A stretch of DNA of 37,472 bases from Acidimicrobiia bacterium (GTDB lineage Bacteria; Actinomycetota; Acidimicrobiia; IMCC26256; PALSA-610). The notes below the pieces were generated by a model. That model was not told the DNA's origin, made no database searches, and worked only from the letters and a program-made list of their open reading frames with translations. Shown here piece after piece: positions 1 through 7,034 of the stretch. Position 1 is the first letter of the stretch; each line of letters starts with the position of its first letter. The position numbers and the translations under genes were made by a program. Location: positions 1 through 37,472 of the forward strand of contig JADGOO010000237.1 in assembly GCA_017882905.1 (NCBI GenBank), given 5' to 3'.

Positions 1-314
1 CCGGCCTGCATCATCTGGTCCGCGAGGTAGAGCGCGTTCACGCCCGAGAGACAGACCTTGTTGATCGTGATCGCCGGCGTGCTCATCGGGATGCCGGCCT
101 TGAGCGCGGCCTGGCGCGCGGTGATCTGGCCCGCGCCGGCCTGCAGCACCTGGCCCATGATCACGTAGTCGACCTGGTCGCCGGTGATCCCGGCCCGTGC
201 GAGCGCCGCGCCGATGGCGTGGCCGCCGAGCTCGGCACCGGAGAACCCGGCGAGGGCCCCCGAGAGCTTGCCGATCGGGGTGCGGGCGCTGCTGACGATC
301 ACCGTGCCGGGCAT
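1..314 (-). CDS. acetyl-CoA acetyltransferase (thiolase), N-terminal part, cut by window edge
   Basis: The visible 104 residues are the start of a thiolase, which condenses two acetyl-CoA to acetoacetyl-CoA or cleaves 3-ketoacyl-CoA. The protein opens with the family's [17 protein letters not shown] stretch and reaches the active-site cysteine region KVCLSG (C88). The ATG at 314-312 is preceded by GGAGG at 325-321 with a 6-nt spacer, so the start is well supported. A -10 like TAGACT lies on the same strand at 359-354. The gene continues leftward beyond the window. With Ccr, Ecm and a 3-hydroxyacyl-CoA dehydrogenase nearby, an acetoacetyl-CoA-forming role is likely, but a degradative thiolase cannot be excluded. 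Confidence 0.93.
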   Translation of the reverse strand, partial: MPGTVIVSSARTPIGKLSGALAGFSGAELGGHAIGAALARAGITGDQVDYVIMGQVLQAGAGQITARQAALKAGIPMSTPAITINKVCLSGVNALYLADQMMQA

Positions 315-353
315 GAGAGACCTCCGGGCCTGTCCGATTCGTGAAGGTTCCGG

Positions 354-359
354 AGTCTA
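354..359 (-). promoter_or_regulatory. -10 box TAGACT of the thiolase gene
   Basis: On the minus strand TAGACT fits the actinobacterial TANNNT -10 pattern and would start transcription near 347, giving a leader of about 33 nt that contains the GGAGG ribosome binding site. A TTGTCG element lies further upstream on the same strand. The assignment rests on pattern only. Confidence 0.45.
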
Positions 360-420
360 TTCCTACCGACAAGTAACCGGAAATGTCCGGAGTCGAGCCT
401 GCGGCGATCGGAGCAGCCCG

Positions 421-487
421 GGAGCGACGGAGGAGCGACACGGGTGCACAGTGAGCTCGCCGCGCCGGACGAAGTAGGCGCAGGGAA
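421..487. repeat. dispersed intergenic repeat, copy A
   Basis: This gap between the PhyH stop and the thiolase promoter carries a segment closely related to two copies at 31531-31562 and 31601-31666. Shared blocks are GGAGCGAnGGAnGAGCGA followed by GTGAG, CTCGCCGCGCCGG, CGAAG and AGGCGCAGGG, in the same order and orientation. Copy A lacks two bases after GTGAG and has a few substitutions. It is not inside a recognisable gene. It looks like a REP-like intergenic element, although no strong hairpin was found. Confidence 0.6.
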
Positions 488-496
488 CAGGCGGAA

Positions 497-1357
497 CTAC
501 ATGTCGAGGCGGGTGAGCCAGTAGTCGGCGTCGAAGCGGTCGTCGCCGAGCAGGTAGCGGAACAAGCGGATCCGGTTCACGAACTCGAGGCGGTGCGTGT
601 CGGCCTCGTGCCACGGCATGGCGGTGCACAAGATCGTGGCCAGATCGTCGTCGGCCCGGGTGGTGCGCTGCCAGAAGATCGGCTGCTGCACGAAGTCGTC
701 GGGGGTGAGATCGGAGTCGTCCCAGAGGCGCACCTGGCGCACCGTGGGGTTGAGGCGCACCTTGACCATGTGGCGGGTGCGGTCGCTGCGGTTCGATCCA
801 CCACCGTGCCACATGCCGTGATGCAAGAACAGCAAGGTTCCCGCCGGACACACCACGTGCTGCTGGCCGCGGATGTTCTGGTAGCGGCCGATGGCGGCTT
901 CGCTCACGACGCGCAGATGGCTCCCCGGCAGGAACCGGGTGCCACCCATCTCGGCGGTGACGTCATGCGGGAACCACATGATCTGCACGTCGAACGCGAT
1001 CCGGGTGTCGATCGTGGAGTCCTGGTGCCAGTGCTGCGACGGCAACGGTGCATGGATGCCGAACGCCTCGCGCTCCGGCGCGCCGAGCGTGAGGTGCACG
1101 AAGTGGTGATCGACGAGCGGCTCGGGGCCGACCAGGCTCTCCATGACGTCGCGCACGTCGGAGAGCGCGAAGAGCGAGTGGAGCGCCGAGCCGGGCGGGT
1201 ACGCGCGCGACAACGGTGTGCCGGCCCGAACCTCGGGCACGCCCGGTTCGGTCACCTGCTCGAAGTACTGCTCGTTCACCGCGGCGGGGACCAGGGCAGG
1301 AAACATGAGATAGCCCTGGGCCACGAAGCGGGCCATGTCGCGCGTGGTCAGCTTCAC
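497..1357 (-). CDS. phytanoyl-CoA dioxygenase (PhyH) family protein
   Basis: This 286-aa protein belongs to the Fe(II)/2-oxoglutarate-dependent PhyH oxygenases, which hydroxylate acyl-CoA or other small substrates. The iron facial triad is visible as H111-x-D113 (WHQDS) and H184 (MWHGGG), with R195 as a candidate 2-oxoglutarate ligand. The stretch MGGTRFLPGSH (137-147) is typical of the family. The GTG start at 1357 overlaps the stop of the upstream gene as GTGA, indicating translational coupling; starts further upstream would run into that gene. The substrate is unknown. Confidence 0.88.
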   Translation of the reverse strand: MKLTTRDMARFVAQGYLMFPALVPAAVNEQYFEQVTEPGVPEVRAGTPLSRAYPPGSALHSLFALSDVRDVMESLVGPEPLVDHHFVHLTLGAPEREAFGIHAPLPSQHWHQDSTIDTRIAFDVQIMWFPHDVTAEMGGTRFLPGSHLRVVSEAAIGRYQNIRGQQHVVCPAGTLLFLHHGMWHGGGSNRSDRTRHMVKVRLNPTVRQVRLWDDSDLTPDDFVQQPIFWQRTTRADDDLATILCTAMPWHEADTHRLEFVNRIRLFRYLLGDDRFDADYWLTRLDM

Positions 1358-1647
1358 TGCGTGCCCGCCGGTACTGCGGGCGGCACCTCGACGAGCTGCT
1401 CGAACCAGAACTCGTACTTCAGGTACGACGTCTGCAGCTCGGTACCCGGGTGGTGCGGGAGCAGTGGCGATGCCTGGAACAGCCTCCACCCGTCGCGAAG
1501 TGCCGCGAGGCCGCTCGGGTAGGGCGGCTCCGACTCGTCGCCGGCCATCGACGTCCGCTCGCCGGTGCCGTCCCACTGCGACCACGCCACGACGGGCGCG
1601 TCGAGCGCCGAATCGGAGAGCCACAACACGAGCAGCTTCTGGCGCAC
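1354..1647 (-). CDS. small conserved hypothetical protein coupled to PhyH
   Basis: This 97-aa protein (MRQKLLVLWLSDSALD at its start) has no domain I recognise. It has an acidic, Trp/Tyr-rich sequence with PPYPSGLAALRDGWRLFQ in the middle and SYLKYEFWFEQLVEVP near the end, which reads as a compact globular fold with no signal peptide or membrane segment. It is real by context: its TGA overlaps the PhyH GTG by 4 nt, and a TAATCT -10 box stands 7 nt before the GTG start. It may be an accessory or partner protein of the dioxygenase; that is inference. Confidence 0.72.
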   Translation of the reverse strand: MRQKLLVLWLSDSALDAPVVAWSQWDGTGERTSMAGDESEPPYPSGLAALRDGWRLFQASPLLPHHPGTELQTSYLKYEFWFEQLVEVPPAVPAGTQ

Positions 1648-1654
1648 GGTGCGC

Positions 1655-1660
1655 AGATTA
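1655..1660 (-). promoter_or_regulatory. leaderless -10 box TAATCT for the 97-aa gene and PhyH
   Basis: Read on the minus strand, TAATCT is followed by 7 nt (GCGCACC) and then the GTG start at 1647, with no Shine-Dalgarno sequence. This is the spacing expected for a leaderless transcript. It lies back to back with the TAGTTT box of the divergent ccr gene. Confidence 0.5.
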
Positions 1661-1682
1661 TGGACGTCTGACAGGGCCCCGG

Positions 1683-1688
1683 TAGTTT
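1683..1688 (+). promoter_or_regulatory. leaderless -10 box TAGTTT of ccr
   Basis: TAGTTT is followed by 8 nt and the ATG at 1697, with no ribosome binding site between them, so transcription probably starts at or next to the start codon. The divergent minus-strand box is only about 23 bp away, so the two promoters share their upstream region. Confidence 0.5.
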
Positions 1689-1696
1689 GCGCGCCC

Positions 1697-3049
1697 ATGC
1701 CGAGTGCAATCGAAGCCATTCGCGACGCCATCGTCAACGACGCGCCCGCCGAGGAAATCGCGGCCCTCGAGCTGCCCACCACGGCGCGCGGCGCACTCGT
1801 GCGCGAGGAAGACGTCGACATGTTCGGCGACCTGCCCGACGACGATCGCGACCCGCGCCAGGCGTTGCGCATCGAGGAGTTCCCGCTCCCGGAGCTGGCT
1901 CCCGATGAGGCCTACGTGGCCGTGATGGCGAGCGCGATCAACTTCAACACGGTGTGGTCGTCGATCTTCCGACCGCTTCCCACGTTCGGGTTCCTGAAAC
2001 GGCTCGGCCGCGAGAGCTACTGGGGCAAGCGCCACGACCTCCCGTACCACGTGCTCGGCTCCGACGCGAGTGGCGTCGTGCTGCGCGTGGGGAGCGCGGT
2101 GCGCAGCTGGAAGCCCGGTGACCGCGTCACGGTGCAGTGCAATCACGTCGACGACCAAGATCCTTCGTCGCACGACGACTCTATGATGGCGAGCAACCAA
2201 CGGATCTGGGGCTTCGAGACCAACTTCGGTGGCCTCGCCGAGATCTCGGTCGTCAAGGCCAACCAGCTCATGCCCAAGCCCGAGCATCTCTCGTGGGAAG
2301 AGGCAGCCTGCAACGGCCTGTGCAACTCCACGAGCTACCGCATGATCGTGTCGAAGAACGGCTCGCACATGCAGCAGGGCGACTCCGTGCTCGTCTGGGG
2401 TGCGAGCGGCGGCATCGGTGCGTACGCAGTGCAGTACGTGCTGAACGGTGGTGGCACGCCGGTCGGCGTGTGTTCGTCGGAGAAGCGCGCCGAGCTGTTG
2501 CGCGCGATGGGCTGCGACGCGGTGATCGACCGGCGCGCCGAAGGCTTCCGCTTCTGGAAGGACGAACACGAACAAGACCCCAAGGAGTGGCTGCGGCTCG
2601 GCAAGAAGATCCGCGAGCTCGTCGGCCGCGACGTCGACATCGTGTTCGAGCACCCCGGACGCCAGACGATGGGTGCGTCGGTGTTCGTCGCCAAGCGCGG
2701 CGGTCTCATCATCACGTGCGCGGCAACGAGCGGCTTCATGATCGAGTACGACAACCGCTACCTGTGGATGAACCTCAAGACGTTGAAAGGCTGCCACTTC
2801 GCGAACTACCGCGAGGCATGGGCGGCGAACCAGCTCGTGTGCGATGCGCGTGTGCACCCCACGCTGTCCCGCGTGTTCCCGCTCGAACAGACCGGCGAAG
2901 CCGCCTACGCGGTTCACAAGAACCTGAGCGAAGGCAAGCTCGGTGTGCTCTGCCTCGCTCCGGGCGAAGGTCTCGGCGTCCGCAACGAAGCACTGCGCGA
3001 GCAGTACCTCGATCAGATCACGCTGTTCCGCCGCTTCGAACAGGGTTAG
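1697..3049 (+). CDS. ccr: crotonyl-CoA carboxylase/reductase
   Basis: The 450-aa protein matches Ccr, the NADPH-dependent medium-chain dehydrogenase/reductase that reductively carboxylates crotonyl-CoA to ethylmalonyl-CoA. Family landmarks are all present: INFNTVW (81-87), GSDASG (121-126), QRIWGFETNFGG (169-179), the nucleotide-binding WGASGGIGAY (234-243) and FEHPGRQT (318-325). The CO2-pocket residues known for the family (Asn in the FNTVW region, Phe-Glu in GFETN, His in FEHPG) are conserved, so carboxylation rather than simple reduction is expected. The ATG at 1697 follows a leaderless -10 box. Its stop is 10 nt from the convergent downstream gene. Confidence 0.97.
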   Translation: MPSAIEAIRDAIVNDAPAEEIAALELPTTARGALVREEDVDMFGDLPDDDRDPRQALRIEEFPLPELAPDEAYVAVMASAINFNTVWSSIFRPLPTFGFLKRLGRESYWGKRHDLPYHVLGSDASGVVLRVGSAVRSWKPGDRVTVQCNHVDDQDPSSHDDSMMASNQRIWGFETNFGGLAEISVVKANQLMPKPEHLSWEEAACNGLCNSTSYRMIVSKNGSHMQQGDSVLVWGASGGIGAYAVQYVLNGGGTPVGVCSSEKRAELLRAMGCDAVIDRRAEGFRFWKDEHEQDPKEWLRLGKKIRELVGRDVDIVFEHPGRQTMGASVFVAKRGGLIITCAATSGFMIEYDNRYLWMNLKTLKGCHFANYREAWAANQLVCDARVHPTLSRVFPLEQTGEAAYAVHKNLSEGKLGVLCLAPGEGLGVRNEALREQYLDQITLFRRFEQG

Positions 3050-3059
3050 CTGGAGCCAC

Positions 3060-4499
3060 TCACCGATCCAGCGCGGTGAGCTGCCACGAGCCGTCGCGCA
3101 TCGCGAGCACGTAGAAGCGTCGATCGCGGAAGCGGACGCGCAGCGACTGCAGCTGTGCCGGGGTGCTGTGCGTTGCGTAGATGACCGGCGCATCGAGGTC
3201 GTAGGGATCGAGCAGGGTCGGGTGGTGATCGCCGATCCGGTCGGAGTCGTCGAGCACCACGACGCTGCCCTGCGGTGCTCGAAGCGCGGCGGCGAGCGCC
3301 GGTGCTTCGGCATCGCGCCCGTCGAGCTTGTCGCGGATCTTGCCCGGTACGAACACGATCGTTGCGGCGAGCAGCGCCACGACGGTGCCGAAGGCGATCG
3401 CGCGCCCGCGTCGCAGCACCGCGGCGATCGTCGGCGCGCCGAGGATCACGAGAGATGCCACCGCCGGTACGTAGTAGTGCGGACCGAGCCCGTCGCGCGC
3501 TCCAGGCGCGGTCAGCTTCGTGGCCCACCAGAACACGTACCCGGCGGGCCACACGACCGCGAGCCCCGCGAGCAGCCACGTGCGAGGGTCGGTGCGCCTC
3601 GACCAGACCGTGACAGCCGCGGCGGCGACGAGCAGCCAGCTGCCGAGCACCCAGGTAGGGAAGAACCAGAGGTTCTGCTTGAGTGCGAAGAAGGCGTCGC
3701 GCATTCCGTAGTGCACCGTGGCGCCGATCGCGTCGACCCGCCGATCGCCGAAGAAGAACGAGTTCGCGCCGCCGGTGGCGCTGAGCGGAAAGCGCAGGAG
3801 CCCGCCCGTCACGGCGCGGTTGATCGCGAGGGTGATCGCCGCCGGCGCGGCGCCGCCGACGCACGCCCACGCCGCGAGCCGGGCGCGTGAAGTGGCGCCG
3901 CGCGTCACCACCGCGGCATACGTGGCGATGACGACGGCGACCAGCAAGCCGTCGAAGGGTCGCAGTGCGAACGTGCAGGCGACTACGAACCCGGTAGCGG
4001 CAATGTCGCGCCGTGCCGCGGTGCGCAGTGCCCGAAGGGTGAACGCGCCCGCGAGCGCGACGAGTGCCGTGTCGAACACATACGGCAGGTATGTGGCGGA
4101 CAGCATCCACACGAACGGCGATGCCGCGAACGCGACGACCGCGACATGGCGCGCGGTGGTGTCGTCGAGCGCTTCGCGCGCGAAGAACGCGACGGCGAGG
4201 ACTGCTGCGATCGCCGTGAGCATGAGCGCGACTCGCGTGCTCCCCGCCGCGCGCGCCACGGTGAGCACCGCCGACCACGCGGTGGGGAACGGGAACACCA
4301 GACGACCGTGGGCGATCCCAGTCAGCGTGGGCTGGAACAGCGGCGCACGCTCCGCCGGAAGCGTGAGGTGTCCGTGCGCCAGCGCGTCGGCCTGCGTGAG
4401 GTACACAGCCTCGTCGTGATCACCCGATCGGTACGGGAACAGGTGATACGAGAGCACCACCGCGCCTGCGCCCGAGACGGCGGCGGTGGCGCCCGGCAC
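3060..4499 (-). CDS. GT-C type multi-pass membrane protein, putative glycosyltransferase
   Basis: The protein is about 479 aa with roughly ten hydrophobic segments, beginning with one at about residues 5-20. An acidic first-loop motif, GDHDEAVYL (26-34), is typical of lipid-phosphosugar-dependent GT-C transferases of the PMT/GT39 type, and SATYLPYVFDTALVAL also fits such proteins. The C-terminal 90 residues are soluble and include a VVVLDDSDRIGDHHP stretch, probably extracytoplasmic. The GTG at 4499 lies 14 nt after the stop of the upstream beta-propeller gene; no clear ribosome binding site is visible, so the start is uncertain. Donor and acceptor are unknown. Confidence 0.72.
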   Translation of the reverse strand: MPGATAAVSGAGAVVLSYHLFPYRSGDHDEAVYLTQADALAHGHLTLPAERAPLFQPTLTGIAHGRLVFPFPTAWSAVLTVARAAGSTRVALMLTAIAAVLAVAFFAREALDDTTARHVAVVAFAASPFVWMLSATYLPYVFDTALVALAGAFTLRALRTAARRDIAATGFVVACTFALRPFDGLLVAVVIATYAAVVTRGATSRARLAAWACVGGAAPAAITLAINRAVTGGLLRFPLSATGGANSFFFGDRRVDAIGATVHYGMRDAFFALKQNLWFFPTWVLGSWLLVAAAAVTVWSRRTDPRTWLLAGLAVVWPAGYVFWWATKLTAPGARDGLGPHYYVPAVASLVILGAPTIAAVLRRGRAIAFGTVVALLAATIVFVPGKIRDKLDGRDAEAPALAAALRAPQGSVVVLDDSDRIGDHHPTLLDPYDLDAPVIYATHSTPAQLQSLRVRFRDRRFYVLAMRDGSWQLTALDR

Positions 4500-4513
4500 G
4501 AGCCACGCGCGGC

Positions 4514-5710
4514 TCAGCCGGCCGAGAACGCCACGACCTCGTTGCCGAAAGCCGTGACGACCACTCCGTTGCGCACGAGCGGCGGTCCTGCGGCGACCGT
4601 GCCCGACTTGTGCGCGTCGCCCGTTGCGATCGGCGCGCAGGTCGCCGCGCCGCAACCGCCGGCTGGGAACGTGACGAGCCGCGCACCGTTCGTCGCCACG
4701 TAGACCTTGCCGTTGGTGATTGTCGGCGCGACGGTGATCGGCGCACCTGCGTCGCCCGTCCAGAGCTGAGTGCCCGTTGCCGCGTCGAGCACGCGCACGA
4801 TGCCGTCGGCGCCACCCACGTAGATCTTGTTGTTCGACCACGCGGTGGGGCCGAGCGCTGTGGAGCTGGTGAAGGTCCACACGAGCTGTGGCGCGTTGCT
4901 GTACACGTTGACTATGCCCGTCGTGCCGTTCGACGCGATGGCGACGCGGCCGGGGCCGGCATACGACGGTCGTTGCGGGCTGGGGTTCACGGGAATGGTC
5001 GCAGTCGGCAGGCACCAGGGAGGCGCGCCGGGGATCGGTACGGGAATGCACGGCCCGGCGGAGTCGAACATGTAGATCGCGGCGTCGACGGGGACCCAGG
5101 CCCGACCGCCGGAGATCAGTGGGGTGCCGATCGCGGCCGACCCGAACGTGATCCACCAAGTCCGCCCGAATGCCAGCGAGTACAGCGGACCGACGCCGCT
5201 GCCGTACGCCCCGCCCACGAGCGCGCTGAGCTGGCCGTCGACGACGAGCTGTCCACGGAGCGTGTGGAACGCCGGCGAGTTCTCGGTGAACTGACCGTTG
5301 AGCGGGTTGTAGATCACGGAGCCCGCTCCGCCCTGCGCGTAGAGCGATGCGTCGATCGATCCCTGCACCAGTGTCGGCGCGCCGAGCGTCAGGTGGTTGC
5401 CGAACTCGTCGGGGTGCGTCACACTCCAGATCGTCGAACCCAGCGCGAGCCGCAGCGCGCGCGTCGTGTTGTCGGCCGTGACGATCACGCGGTTCTGCCA
5501 CAGCACGGGCTGGTTGACCGTGGCGCCGCTCGCGGTGGCATTGCGCCAGAGGATCGGGATGATGCCGCGTGGCACGGTGGTGGGAGCAGTCGTCGCTGGC
5601 GCGCCCGCCGAGCTGCGCGCGCCGCTCGCCGAGGGCGCCGCGATCCCGATCGCTGCGACGACGAGCGCGAGGGCAGGAACGGCCACGATTGCACGGCGGC
5701 GTATCGACAT
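4514..5710 (-). CDS. exported PQQ-like beta-propeller repeat protein
   Basis: This 398-aa protein starts with MSIRRRAIVAVPALALVVAA, a signal peptide with a likely cleavage region near residues 27-32. The rest holds repeated blades resembling PQQ/quinoprotein repeats, for example WSNNKIYVGGADGIVRVLDAATGTQLW followed by similar units TITNGKVYVATNGARLV and LVRNGVVVTAFGNEVVAF. No catalytic acid or calcium site of true quinoprotein dehydrogenases is evident, so a binding or scaffold role outside the membrane is more likely. The ATG at 5710 follows a TACGGT box by 6 nt. It is the first gene of a pair with the GT-C protein. Confidence 0.78.
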   Translation of the reverse strand: MSIRRRAIVAVPALALVVAAIGIAAPSASGARSSAGAPATTAPTTVPRGIIPILWRNATASGATVNQPVLWQNRVIVTADNTTRALRLALGSTIWSVTHPDEFGNHLTLGAPTLVQGSIDASLYAQGGAGSVIYNPLNGQFTENSPAFHTLRGQLVVDGQLSALVGGAYGSGVGPLYSLAFGRTWWITFGSAAIGTPLISGGRAWVPVDAAIYMFDSAGPCIPVPIPGAPPWCLPTATIPVNPSPQRPSYAGPGRVAIASNGTTGIVNVYSNAPQLVWTFTSSTALGPTAWSNNKIYVGGADGIVRVLDAATGTQLWTGDAGAPITVAPTITNGKVYVATNGARLVTFPAGGCGAATCAPIATGDAHKSGTVAAGPPLVRNGVVVTAFGNEVVAFSAG

Positions 5711-5716
5711 GCACCG

Positions 5717-5722
5717 ACCGTA
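5717..5722 (-). promoter_or_regulatory. leaderless -10 box TACGGT of the beta-propeller gene
   Basis: On the minus strand TACGGT precedes the ATG at 5710 by 6 nt with no ribosome binding site. It faces the divergent TACACT box at 5778-5783, so one 60-bp region serves two divergent leaderless genes. Confidence 0.42.
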
Positions 5723-5777
5723 GGCGCCCTGCCTCGTCGGGGCAACGGTCGAACCGGTGCCCAGAGGCCGGCTTCCG

Positions 5778-5783
5778 TACACT
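5778..5783 (+). promoter_or_regulatory. leaderless -10 box TACACT of the epimerase operon
   Basis: TACACT is followed by 8 nt (CGCGCGCC) and the ATG at 5792, with no Shine-Dalgarno. It is one of the cleanest examples of the leaderless pattern in the window. Confidence 0.52.
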
Positions 5784-5791
5784 CGCGCGCC

Positions 5792-6193
5792 ATGCTCCTC
5801 ACCGAGATCGACCACGTGGCCATCGCCGTCCACGACCTCGAGGCCGCCATCGCGTACTACCGCGACACGTACGGCTGCGACGTCGAGCACCGCGAAGTCG
5901 TCGAGAAGGACGGCGTGGAGGAAGCCTTGTTGAAGGTGGCCGACTCGTACATCCAGCTGCTCACGCCGATCCGCGACGACTCGCCGGTGGCCAAGTACAT
6001 GGAGCGCAAGGGCGAGGGCATCCATCACGTGGGCTACCGAGTTGACGACTGCGCCGCCGCGCTCGATGCCGTGAAGGCCCAAGGCCACAAGGTGATCGAC
6101 GAGGCGCCGAGGCCCGGCAGCCGCGGCACCACGGTGGCGTTCGTGCATCCGAAGACGGCGTTCGGCACGCTCATCGAGCTCGTGCAGGAGTAG
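5792..6193 (+). CDS. mce: methylmalonyl-CoA / ethylmalonyl-CoA epimerase
   Basis: The 133-aa protein is a glyoxalase/VOC-fold epimerase. It starts with IDHVAIAVHDLEAAIAYY, has GIHHVGYRVDD in the middle and ends TAFGTLIELVQE, all signatures of methylmalonyl-CoA epimerase. The metal ligands His (DHVAIAV), His (HHVGYRV) and the C-terminal Glu (IELVQ) are present. In bacteria with Ccr and Ecm the same enzyme epimerises both ethylmalonyl-CoA and methylmalonyl-CoA, which suits this locus. Its TAG shares a base with the GTG start of the next gene. Confidence 0.93.
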   Translation: MLLTEIDHVAIAVHDLEAAIAYYRDTYGCDVEHREVVEKDGVEEALLKVADSYIQLLTPIRDDSPVAKYMERKGEGIHHVGYRVDDCAAALDAVKAQGHKVIDEAPRPGSRGTTVAFVHPKTAFGTLIELVQE

Positions 6194-6966
6194 TGCCCGG
6201 GTCGCCGCAGCGCGTCGTGGTGTTGTTCCACGGGGCGCCCGGTTCCCGGCTCTTCGTACCGGGTCCGGTGCCGCAGTCGGTGCGGCTCGTCACGTTCGAT
6301 CGGCCCGGCTACGGCGACGAGCCACCGCAGGCCGCTCGCACGCTCGCCGACACGGCTCGCCAGGTCGCACAGCTGCTCGACGGCCATGACGTCGAGCGCG
6401 CGGATCTGATCGGCTGGTCGGGTGGCGGGCCGTTCGCCGTCGCCGCCGCGCACGCCCTCGGCCCCGACCGGATCGAGTCGTTGGCGATCGTGTCGGCTCC
6501 TGGTCCGCTCGACGAGGTTCCGGGTGCGTGGGAGGCCCTCGGCGACTACCAGCGACCGACGGCCGAGATGTCGCGGCGCGAGCCGGAGCGCAGTGCCCGA
6601 GCGATCGCTCGCCACATGGCAGCGTTCGTGGCCGAGCCCACGAGCTTTCTCGGGAGCGGCCGGGGCCCCGACGGCCCGGTGCTGCGCGACCCCGTCGCTC
6701 GGGCGATGCTCGATGCCCAGATCGCGGCAGCCGTGCGTCAGGGCGCCGCGGGCGTGGCGGCCGATCTCATCGCCATGTGGCAGCCGTGGCCGTTCGCGCT
6801 GGCCGACCTACGGGTGGCGACGCGCGTGTTCCACGCTCGGCGCGACCGTCACAACGAGGTCGACGCGCGCACCTATGCCGAACGCATCCCCGGTGCATCG
6901 CTCACCGTCTGGGACGACTGCGGCCACCTCGGCATCATCCTGCACTGGGCCGAAGTGCTCGGCTGA
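6193..6966 (+). CDS. alpha/beta hydrolase
   Basis: The 257-aa protein has the alpha/beta-hydrolase fold: the oxyanion HGAPGS (13-18) after strand VVVLF, the nucleophile elbow GWSGGG with Ser76, and the catalytic His245 in DCGHLG. The acid is probably an Asp in the HARRDRHNEV region. It has no signal peptide, so it acts in the cytoplasm. The GTG start overlaps the epimerase stop (TAGTG). Given its neighbours it might cleave a CoA or other ester; the substrate cannot be read from the sequence. Confidence 0.87.
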   Translation: MPGSPQRVVVLFHGAPGSRLFVPGPVPQSVRLVTFDRPGYGDEPPQAARTLADTARQVAQLLDGHDVERADLIGWSGGGPFAVAAAHALGPDRIESLAIVSAPGPLDEVPGAWEALGDYQRPTAEMSRREPERSARAIARHMAAFVAEPTSFLGSGRGPDGPVLRDPVARAMLDAQIAAAVRQGAAGVAADLIAMWQPWPFALADLRVATRVFHARRDRHNEVDARTYAERIPGASLTVWDDCGHLGIILHWAEVLG

Positions 6967-7019
6967 CGAACGACGGCCGCGCACACGGTCGGCCTTCGCC
7001 CGGCCCGGCTACCGATCGG

Positions 7020-7025
7020 TACCCT
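7020..7025 (+). promoter_or_regulatory. leaderless -10 box TACCCT of the carboxylase genes
   Basis: TACCCT is followed by 9 nt (TGGCGCACT) and the ATG at 7035, with no ribosome binding site. The carboxylase therefore probably has its own leaderless transcript in addition to any read-through from the epimerase/hydrolase pair. Confidence 0.5.
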
Positions 7026-7034
7026 TGGCGCACT

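Noticed and set aside
3060-5714. Open frame of 884 codons that would fuse the GT-C protein to upstream sequence
   Set aside because: Upstream of about 4499 the translation is Arg/Ala-rich noise, while the overlapping frame encodes a signal peptide and propeller blades.
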